NCBI RefSeq assembly: GCF_000715495.1
Contig: NZ_JNLX01000181.1
Location: 1 to 34,987, forward strand
Source: Hymenobacter sp. IS2118
Lineage (GTDB): Bacteria > Bacteroidota > Bacteroidia > Cytophagales > Hymenobacteraceae
Length of the DNA stretch: 34,987 bases
Reading direction: 5' to 3'
Part shown: piece by piece, positions 29,214 through 34,987 of the stretch
Layout: each line of letters opens with the position of its first letter
Position numbering within the stretch: the stretch's first letter is position 1
The notes under the pieces: generated by a model
Seen by the model: only the letters and a program-made list of their open reading frames with translations
Databases searched by the model: none
Told to the model about the DNA's origin: nothing
Translations under genes and position numbers: made by a program

Positions 29214-30332
29214 ATGACTGATTTTACAGCTTTGCTACTCACCATTGGCCACTGGATAGTGTGGGTGGTGGGGGCGGTGGCATTGGTGGCAACCCTGCTT
29301 CCGATACTGCGCCAAACCGCGTGGTGGATTCGGGCGTGCGACTTTCCGCGCCTCCAGATTGTGGCTGGACTGGCATTCAGCCTGGTTGCCGAGCTGGCCT
29401 TGCCCGGCACCTCCAGTTGGGGGCACTGGGCTTTTGCGGCTAGCTTGGGCCTGGCCCTGCTTTACCAGGCCGCTCGAATCTGGCCCTATACGCCGCTGCA
29501 CAGCCTGCAGGTAGCCCCGGCCACCCGCCCCGACGACGACGACGCCAACCACATCAGCATGATGGTGGCCAACGTGCTGATGTACAACCGCGACGCCTCG
29601 CGGCTGCTGGGCCACATCAACCGCCTGCGCCCCGATATGCTACTGGCCCTGGAAACCGACGACTGGTGGTTGAGCCAGCTCGAACGCATCGAAAAAGACT
29701 ACCCTTACACCTGCCACGCCCCGCTGCCCAATACGTACGGCATGCTGGTGTTTTCGCGGCTGCCGCTGCGCGAGCCTCAGATTCGTTATATTCTGGATAA
29801 CGACGTGCCTTCCTTCCACGGCTGCGTGGTGCTGCCCAGCGGCGTGTCCGTGAATCTTCACTTCCTGCACCCCAAACCCCCCGCGCCCCAGGAATCCAAG
29901 AGCAGCGCCCCGCGCGACGCGGAATTGCTGGTGGTGGGCAAGGTCATTCACCGCCAGGACGCCCGCCCGACCATCGTGGCCGGCGACCTCAACGACGTGG
30001 CCTGGTCCCACACATCGGAGCTGTTCCGTCGCATCTCGCGCCTGCTCGACCCGCGCATCGGACGCGGCCTGCTGCCCACTTTCCACGCCGACCACAAGCT
30101 GTTGCGCTGGCCCCTGGACCACGTTTTTCACTCTTCACACTTCCGCTTGCAGCGGTTGGAACGGCTTGCTCACATCGGCTCCGACCACTACCCCATCTAC
30201 ATTCGCCTGAGCTACGAGCCCGACGGCTGGCACGAGCAGGAAAAAGAGCTGGAACAAGCTGATGCCGACGACCACGAAGAAGCCGAGGAAAAAATTGTGG
30301 AAGGCATAGCCGAAGTCAACGACCCGGACTAA
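29214..30332 (+). CDS. Endonuclease/exonuclease/phosphatase-family protein with N-terminal membrane helices
   Basis: A 372-residue protein. Three hydrophobic helices occupy about residues 5-90, then an EEP (DNase I-like) domain runs from about 115 to 340: MMVANVLMYN, LALETD with the metal-binding Glu, GDLNDV (Asp and Asn of the active site) and the final GSDHYPI with the catalytic His. The fold is that of Mg-dependent phosphodiesterases or nucleases such as YafD. The last 35 residues are strongly acidic (EKELEQADADDHEEAEEK). The membrane anchor suggests a periplasmic or extracytoplasmic active site. It follows purE by 17 bases and may share its transcript. The substrate is unknown. Confidence 0.88.
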   Translation: MTDFTALLLTIGHWIVWVVGAVALVATLLPILRQTAWWIRACDFPRLQIVAGLAFSLVAELALPGTSSWGHWAFAASLGLALLYQAARIWPYTPLHSLQVAPATRPDDDDANHISMMVANVLMYNRDASRLLGHINRLRPDMLLALETDDWWLSQLERIEKDYPYTCHAPLPNTYGMLVFSRLPLREPQIRYILDNDVPSFHGCVVLPSGVSVNLHFLHPKPPAPQESKSSAPRDAELLVVGKVIHRQDARPTIVAGDLNDVAWSHTSELFRRISRLLDPRIGRGLLPTFHADHKLLRWPLDHVFHSSHFRLQRLERLAHIGSDHYPIYIRLSYEPDGWHEQEKELEQADADDHEEAEEKIVEGIAEVNDPD

Positions 30333-30364
30333 CGCCGGAAATAGCCGGTAGCTTTTCCCTGACC

Positions 30365-30430
30365 AAAAACAAGCCCTTAAATAAGCACCAACCGGCCAAA
30401 TGCCAGGGGCTTATTTAAGGGCTTGTTTTT
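30365..30430. terminator. Strong bidirectional terminator
   Basis: Perfect 22-base arms (30365-30386 and 30409-30430; inner sequence GCTTATTTAAGGGC) enclose a 22-base loop. An A run opens and a T run closes the structure, so it serves both the EEP gene and the converging LEA14-like gene. Confidence 0.88.
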
Positions 30431-30488
30431 TGAGGCGCGTTGCTGAAGCGGCCGTTGCGCCGGGAGTACGGGCTGCTTTGTTCGGGCG

Positions 30489-31163
30489 CTAGCGCCGGCT
30501 GGAGCCCGCTGCTCGCTTGGCCGTAACCAACTCAACGGGCGTGAAAGTGGTGGACTGCGTGACCCGGCCCACGGCGTTCACATACGTGGGCCGGATGCGC
30601 ATGGTGAGGCGCCGCCCGGCCCCGGTGAAATCCGTGAGGCCCGCGGCGAAAGCGGCGGGCGTGCTGCCCGCCACCAGGCTGGGCGACACGTTCAGGTCGA
30701 CTTCGATGGGCAGGGTGACGATGGCGCTGGATTCCAGCAAGGCGCTGGTGCCCGTGACGCCGCTGGTAAGCTCCTTGCCATCTAGCAATAGCGTATAATC
30801 CAACTGTTTAACTTGCAGGTTAATCGGGCTGGGATTGCGGGCGTACACGCGCATGCGCAGCTTCAGGGGCAAGGCATTGGCTTCTAGGGCCGTTTGCAGC
30901 TTCGCCTGCTGGTCCGAAGTCAGGTCCGAAGCCTGACGCACGAACAGAATGTCCTGCCCGCCCAACTCGGCTTCGTCCATAAAATTCAGGCGGTACTGAA
31001 TTTTATCGTAGGCCTGGTTTTCCTGCGCCTCGACCGAGAGGTTGCTTTTCTTGGAGCTGGGCGACTCTTTTACTTGCTCGCTCAGACTGCATTGTGTGGT
31101 GCCAACGAGTAGCGCGCCGAGTGCCAAAATGTGCGCGGGGAAGTAGCGTGTTAGGGTTTTCAT
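30489..31163 (-). CDS. Putative lipoprotein with LEA14/WHy-like domain
   Basis: A 224-residue exported protein. The N-terminal signal ends at LLVGTTQC; the Cys at about residue 25 is a possible lipid attachment site though the lipobox is atypical. The mature part, about 95-200, resembles LEA_2/WHy beta-sandwich domains (MRVYARNPSPINLQVKQLDY, LLLDGKELTSG, then TLPIEVDLNVSP). Such domains are found in bacterial periplasmic proteins and in plant LEA14, mostly linked with stress or host interaction, with no enzymatic activity known. Upstream and downstream are intergenic gaps, and the gene ends near a strong terminator. Confidence 0.75.
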   Translation of the reverse strand: MKTLTRYFPAHILALGALLVGTTQCSLSEQVKESPSSKKSNLSVEAQENQAYDKIQYRLNFMDEAELGGQDILFVRQASDLTSDQQAKLQTALEANALPLKLRMRVYARNPSPINLQVKQLDYTLLLDGKELTSGVTGTSALLESSAIVTLPIEVDLNVSPSLVAGSTPAAFAAGLTDFTGAGRRLTMRIRPTYVNAVGRVTQSTTFTPVELVTAKRAAGSSRR

Positions 31164-31291
31164 ATAAAAGCGGGTAATAAAAAGCTAAAAATAGATGTTA
31201 CGCACGAGTTAAGGCGTGCTTACGCGAAGTGAGGCGCGAAGGACGAAACCATGACCTTATTCCGGGGATTACTGAAAAGACAGGCCCTGGT

Positions 31292-31957
31292 TCAACGGGA
31301 AGGTACTACCCAGACGCGCACGGCAAACCAGCACACGAAGCTAATGATGCCCAGCACCATGATGCGCAGCCCATGCGCCCGCTCAGCCGCCGGATACGCC
31401 GGCACCTGCCGCCCATCGGAAAGGGTGCGCTTGCTGGCGTGCAGCTCCCAGCCGATGAAAATGCCGATTACGCCACCCAGCAAAGCCAGCAGGTAGCCCC
31501 AGATAATGCGCCCCTTGCTACTGCGTTCGGGCTGGGCATCGGCCGCCAGGCGGTGTTCCCGCAGCAGCCGAATGGCATCGGCCGACACGTCGCGCCCGCG
31601 CTGCCGGAGCAGCTGCCCGGCCAGAATCACGTCCAGGCTGCTCCATTCCAAAGGGTTGGTCAGGATGTTGAACAGTTCCACATCGGTAAAGCCGAACAGG
31701 TAATGGTCGGGGCTGAGCGTGGCCAACGCCTCGCGGTGGGCATCTTCTTCCAGGCGTCGTACCCACTCAAAATCGGGCCCGTGCAGGCTCACGACGAAGG
31801 TGGCATACGGGCGGTTGAAGGCCATCGTCGGGTCAAACTCCGGCTGGCCGGTGTCCACACTGGTTTCAAAAGGCACTTCGTGCTGCCGCAGCAACTCCAG
31901 AAACGGCTGGGCCGCCTGTTCGGAAGGAAAGGTTTGGTAACGTAAAAACTCAAACAT
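31292..31957 (-). CDS. Unknown protein with two C-terminal membrane helices
   Basis: A 221-residue protein. The N-terminal part (FPSEQAAQPFLELLRQHEVPFETSVDTG) resembles a small alpha/beta domain like DUF2007 signal-transduction-type proteins, but the match is only general. Near residues 150-172 (IIWGYLLALLGGVIGIFIGW) and 195-217 (GLRIMVLGIISFVCWFAVRVWVV) there are two membrane helices separated by a charged loop. The start (MFEFLRYQTF) begins 32 bases upstream of the dnaK terminator end. I do not know its function. It could be a membrane-tethered regulatory domain. Confidence 0.7.
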   Translation of the reverse strand: MFEFLRYQTFPSEQAAQPFLELLRQHEVPFETSVDTGQPEFDPTMAFNRPYATFVVSLHGPDFEWVRRLEEDAHREALATLSPDHYLFGFTDVELFNILTNPLEWSSLDVILAGQLLRQRGRDVSADAIRLLREHRLAADAQPERSSKGRIIWGYLLALLGGVIGIFIGWELHASKRTLSDGRQVPAYPAAERAHGLRIMVLGIISFVCWFAVRVWVVPSR

Positions 31958-32001
31958 ATCGGGCGGTAGAAATCAGCGGGCGAAGAGTGCAAATTAAGGC
32001 G

Positions 32002-32037
32002 ACAAAAAAAGGCCGGAAGCTTACGCCTCCGGCCTTT
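32002..32037 (-). terminator. dnaK intrinsic terminator
   Basis: On the minus strand a stem AAAGGCCGGA / TCCGGCCTTT (32028-32037 and 32008-32017) is followed by a T run of seven (32008-32002), about 20 bases after the dnaK stop. Confidence 0.85.
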
Positions 32038-32054
32038 CCATGGCAAATGAGGGC

Positions 32055-33977
32055 TTACTTAGCCTCTTTGCCGTCTACTTCTTCGTAGTCCACGTCGGTC
32101 ACCTGGTCGCCGGCGGGCTGGCCCTGGCCATTGTCGCCTTGCGGCTGGCCGTCGGCGCCGGGCTGGCCGCCTTCGGCGTACATCTCCTGCGAGGCGGCCT
32201 GCCAGGCGGCGTTGATGGCCTCCATGGCAGTGTCGATGCGGGCAATATCCTTCGATTCGTGCGCGGCTTTGAGGTCGGCCAACGCGCCTTCAACGGCGGT
32301 TTTGTTGCCACCGCTCAGCTTGTCGCCGTACTCTTTCAGCTGCTTCTCGGTCTGGAAAATCATCGAGTCAGCGGCGTTCACCTTGCCGATACGCTCGGTT
32401 TCAGCTTTGTCCGAATCAGCGTTGGCGGCGGCTTCATCGCGCATGCGCTTGATGTCGTCCTCGCTCAAACCGGAGCTGGCTTCGATGCGGATTTTCTGCT
32501 CCTTGCCGGTGCCTTTGTCTTTGGCCGTCACGTTCAGGATGCCGTTGGCGTCGATGTCGAAGATTACCTCAATCTGTGGCACGCCACGGGGCGCGGGCGG
32601 AATACTGTCGAGGTGAAACTTGCCAATGGTGCGGTTCTGGCTGGCCAGCGGGCGCTCGCCCTGCAATACGTGGATTTCTACCGAGGGCTGCGAGTCCGAA
32701 GCCGTCGAGAACGTCTCCGATTTCTTGGTCGGAATCGTCGTGTTCGACTCGATGAGCTTGGTCATCACGCCGCCCATCGTCTCAATGCCCAGCGAAAGCG
32801 GGGTCACGTCGAGCAGCAGCACATCTTTCACCTCACCGGTGAGTACACCGCCCTGAATGGCCGCGCCAATAGCTACCACTTCGTCAGGGTTCACACCTTT
32901 CGAAGGCTTCTTGCCGAAAAACTTCTCCACTTCCTCCTGAATGCGGGGAATGCGGGTCGAGCCACCCACGAGAATCACCTCGTCAATGTCCGAAGTCGAC
33001 AAACCAGCGTCTTGCAGGGCCTTTTTCACAGGCTCCATCGAGCGGCGCACGAGGTCATCGGCGAGCTGCTCAAACTTGGCACGGCTCAGTTTCACCACCA
33101 GGTGCTTGGGGCCCGAAGCCGTAGCGGTGATGTAGGGCAGGTTAATTTCGGTTTCGGTCGAACTGGACAGCTCTACTTTGGCTTTTTCGGCGGCTTCCTT
33201 CAGGCGCTGGAGGGCCATCGGGTCGTTGCGCAGGTCGAGGCCTTCGTTGTCCGACTTAAACTGGTCGGCCAGGAAGTTGATAATCACCTGGTCGAAGTCG
33301 TCGCCGCCCAAGTGGGTGTCGCCGTTGGTGCTCAGCACCTCAAACACGCCGTCGCCCAGCTCCAGAATGGAGATGTCGAACGTGCCGCCGCCGAGGTCGT
33401 ACACGGCAATTTTCTGGTCCTTGTGCTTCTTATCGAGACCGTAAGCCAAAGCAGCCGCGGTGGGCTCGTTGATGATGCGCTTCACGTCGAGGCCGGCAAT
33501 GGCGCCGGCTTCTTTGGTGGCCTGGCGCTGGGCGTCGTTGAAGTAAGCGGGCACCGTAATCACGGCTTCGGTTACGGGCTGGCCAAGGTAATCCTCTGCG
33601 GTTTGCTTCATTTTCTGAAGCACCATGGCCGAGATTTCCTGCGGGGTGTAGTTGCGGTCACCGATTTTCACGGCTACCGTATTGTTGGTGCCGGGCGTGA
33701 GCTGATAGGCCACATACTTGCTTTCGGCGGATACTTCCGAAAACTGGCGGCCCATGAACCGCTTGATGCTGGCAATTGTGTTGGTTGGGTTGGTCACGGC
33801 CTGGCGCTTGGCCGGGTCGCCCACTTTGCGCTCGCCCTTGCCCCCGTCGAGAAACGCGACGATGCTGGGGGTGGTGCGGCGGCCTTCGCTGTTGGGAATC
33901 ACAACGGGTTCGTTGCCTTCCATCACGGCTACGCACGAGTTGGTGGTGCCGAGGTCAATGCCGATTATTTTGCCCAT
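32055..33977 (-). CDS. dnaK: Molecular chaperone DnaK (Hsp70)
   Basis: A 640-residue Hsp70 that folds and remodels proteins with DnaJ and GrpE. It starts with GKIIGIDLGTTNSCVAVMEG (phosphate 1), has VYDLGGGTFDISILE (phosphate 2, about residues 193-207) and VILVGGSTRIPRIQ (adenosine), then the DVTPLSLGIET linker and the substrate-binding beta-sandwich from about 395 to 510, and a helical lid. The C-terminus is a Gly/Gln-rich tail ending DYEEVDGKEAK. All ATPase residues look intact. It is alone, not in a grpE-dnaJ operon. The upstream 228 bases contain a palindrome shared with a divergent phosphatase gene. An antisense frame of 707 codons is an artefact of codon bias. Confidence 0.97.
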   Translation of the reverse strand: MGKIIGIDLGTTNSCVAVMEGNEPVVIPNSEGRRTTPSIVAFLDGGKGERKVGDPAKRQAVTNPTNTIASIKRFMGRQFSEVSAESKYVAYQLTPGTNNTVAVKIGDRNYTPQEISAMVLQKMKQTAEDYLGQPVTEAVITVPAYFNDAQRQATKEAGAIAGLDVKRIINEPTAAALAYGLDKKHKDQKIAVYDLGGGTFDISILELGDGVFEVLSTNGDTHLGGDDFDQVIINFLADQFKSDNEGLDLRNDPMALQRLKEAAEKAKVELSSSTETEINLPYITATASGPKHLVVKLSRAKFEQLADDLVRRSMEPVKKALQDAGLSTSDIDEVILVGGSTRIPRIQEEVEKFFGKKPSKGVNPDEVVAIGAAIQGGVLTGEVKDVLLLDVTPLSLGIETMGGVMTKLIESNTTIPTKKSETFSTASDSQPSVEIHVLQGERPLASQNRTIGKFHLDSIPPAPRGVPQIEVIFDIDANGILNVTAKDKGTGKEQKIRIEASSGLSEDDIKRMRDEAAANADSDKAETERIGKVNAADSMIFQTEKQLKEYGDKLSGGNKTAVEGALADLKAAHESKDIARIDTAMEAINAAWQAASQEMYAEGGQPGADGQPQGDNGQGQPAGDQVTDVDYEEVDGKEAK

Positions 33978-34075
33978 GTTGGGTGTGTTGGTTATGTAAG
34001 AGTGGAATATGTCAGGTTGAAGCAGGCGTTGCCGCCGCTACTCCACGATTACAAGCAACGTACCAGCGTGCTTTT

Positions 34076-34092
34076 GGTGACAGATTGTCACC
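34076..34092. promoter_or_regulatory. Candidate operator palindrome between dnaK and the phosphatase gene
   Basis: GGTGACA-GAT-TGTCACC is a perfect inverted repeat with 7-base arms and a 3-base spacer. It lies 98 bases upstream of the dnaK start and 113 bases upstream of the HAD-family gene. It does not look like a terminator and resembles a dimeric regulator site; the factor is unknown. Confidence 0.5.
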
Positions 34093-34205
34093 GCTTCGGG
34101 CCGTGCTGGCGGTTTGTACGACGGGGTGGCCGGGTTTGGTTTGGACGGGTACGGTATTGCTGACAAGAGTGCGGAAAAAAGGGGTAGAGTATCTTGTCGC
34201 CCGTT

Positions 34206-34799
34206 ATGGAAGGTAAAATCCTGCTGATTCTGGACCTTGACGAAACGCTCATTCACGCTACGGCCACGAAACGGGGTGACGATTTTGCGTTTCAACTCTA
34301 CCACTATTACGTGTACAAGCGGCCGGGCTTGGATGAGTTTCTTCAAGCTTGCGCGGAGAATTTCGACTTGGCGGTATGGTCGTCGGCCAGCGATGACTAC
34401 GTGCAACAAGTAGTAGAGAAGATATTTCCAGCGGAGATAAAACTGTTATTCGTGTGGGGCCGCTCGCACTGCACGCCACTGGTTTTGCCGCAGATTGACG
34501 AATACGGCTATTACAATCTGGACGGGGCCAGCCACTACGAATATGCCAAGATGCTCAAAAAAGTACGACGGCTTGGGTACGATGCAACAAGGATTCTGAT
34601 AGTGGACGACACGCCGGAAAAGGTGCGCAATTGCTATGGAAATGCCATCTATCCCAACCCATTTATGGGTAATCCTGACGATAAAGAAATAATGATTCTC
34701 GCTCAGTATCTGCATTCCTTGCGCGATGCGCAGAATGTAAGAAGCATCGAAAAGCGACAATGGCAGCATAAGTTTCTGCCTAGCGATAATTTGGAATAA
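34206..34799 (+). CDS. HAD-superfamily phosphatase, FCP1/NIF (SCP-like) type
   Basis: A 197-residue cytoplasmic HAD phosphatase. The catalytic motif is D10-L-D12-E-T14 (LLILDLDETL), the nucleophile and acid/base of the FCP/SCP group. Motif II is VWSSASDDY and the late acidic motif is ILIVDDTPEKV. The sequence between (YHYYVYKRPGLDEFLQACAEN) fits the NLI-interacting-factor domain found in eukaryotic RNA polymerase II CTD phosphatases and in some bacteria. Bacterial targets are unknown. Base composition (near 47% G+C by eye) is lower than dnaK next door, suggesting acquisition by transfer. The ATG at 34206 is preferred over TTG 34194. It converges on the partial gene at the right edge. Confidence 0.85.
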   Translation: MEGKILLILDLDETLIHATATKRGDDFAFQLYHYYVYKRPGLDEFLQACAENFDLAVWSSASDDYVQQVVEKIFPAEIKLLFVWGRSHCTPLVLPQIDEYGYYNLDGASHYEYAKMLKKVRRLGYDATRILIVDDTPEKVRNCYGNAIYPNPFMGNPDDKEIMILAQYLHSLRDAQNVRSIEKRQWQHKFLPSDNLE

Positions 34800-34823
34800 C
34801 AGAAGAAGTGATAGTGCCGCTTC

Positions 34824-34987
34824 TTAGCGCATCAGAAACGTCCGTGTCTGCTGCTCCCAGTCGGCCTGATAGCGCCTCCAGTGGGGCTCGTGGCTCACGG
34901 CGGTAAAATCCTGACAAGCTTTGATGGCCGACGCTACAACTCCTGCTTGCCGCGGCGGGGCACTGCCGGAGCCGGCGGTGCGCCGGC
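34824..34987 (-). CDS. C-terminal fragment of an unknown gene, cut by the right edge
   Basis: The minus strand is open from the right edge to a TAA at 34824-34826, giving 53 residues (ending QADWEQQTRTFLMR). Codons are G/C-rich and the sequence reads as plausible protein (DFTAVSHEPHWRRYQ). The start is outside and no domain can be named, so this may also be a chance frame. Its stop lies 24 bases from that of the convergent phosphatase gene. Confidence 0.45.
   Translation of the reverse strand, partial: RRTAGSGSAPPRQAGVVASAIKACQDFTAVSHEPHWRRYQADWEQQTRTFLMR

Noticed and set aside
32040..34163. A 707-codon plus-strand frame antisense to dnaK
   Set aside because: Antisense open frames opposite hsp70 genes are a known effect of their codon bias. 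The translation lacks a domain and dnaK is certain.

Overview
The window looks like chromosome of a GC-rich member of the Bacteroidota, most likely Hymenobacter or a close relative in the Cytophagales. The evidence is a base composition that reads as roughly 60% G+C, repeated promoter boxes of the Bacteroidota type (TAnnTTTG, sometimes with TTG about 20 bases upstream), few Shine-Dalgarno sequences, and typical families: GLPGLI, CarboxypepD_reg/outer-membrane beta-barrel, DUF6799, a Bacteroidota-style ClpS and a large GAF-domain protein. The genus is an inference from these traits; no 16S rRNA gene is present.

Layout. 1-1150: the 5' part of an IS4-family insertion sequence cut by the left edge. 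1252-3015: a methyltransferase, a tRNA-Leu(CAG) with its own promoter and terminator, and a PAP2 phosphatase. 3081-8616 (minus strand): a GAF-domain protein, two small exported proteins and a dicarboxylate/amino-acid:cation symporter. 8930-14009: a dipeptide epimerase, a DUF6799 protein, a MarR regulator followed by a YceI protein, an unknown helical protein, clpS and recR. 14024-19861: a CPA1 cation/proton antiporter, a GT2 glycosyltransferase fused to a degenerate phosphoglycosyltransferase-like module, a class I aminotransferase and a heptose-7-phosphate kinase. 20059-21788 (minus): a compact set hemE, two small unknown genes, and a PhnA-type protein. 21846-27838: a GLPGLI/outer-membrane barrel operon divergent from a two-component system. 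27887-31957: marC, purE, an endonuclease/exonuclease/phosphatase family membrane protein, a LEA14-like lipoprotein and an unknown membrane protein. 32055-34799: dnaK divergent from an FCP/NIF-type HAD phosphatase, then the tail of an unknown gene at the right edge.

Most of the window is ordinary housekeeping and envelope biology. The most interesting signals lie between genes. At least seven junctions carry arrays of 7-bp tandem units, often as inverted arrays exactly filling the gap between two convergent stop codons. Another junction carries a near-perfect palindrome with 50-base arms. The gap between the GLPGLI/barrel operon and the two-component genes carries four boxes phased at exactly 10 bp, the layout of an OmpR-type response-regulator site; this suggests a local self-contained circuit in which the regulator controls both its own operon and an outer-membrane module. 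Several genes (clpS, the heptose kinase gene, hemE, marC) have a -7 box so close to the ATG that their mRNAs should be leaderless.

I did not see a phage-defence, CRISPR or secondary-metabolite system. The candidate least-described items are the heptad repeat arrays, the GT2/pseudo-phosphoglycosyltransferase fusion, and the two-component/GLPGLI/barrel circuit.
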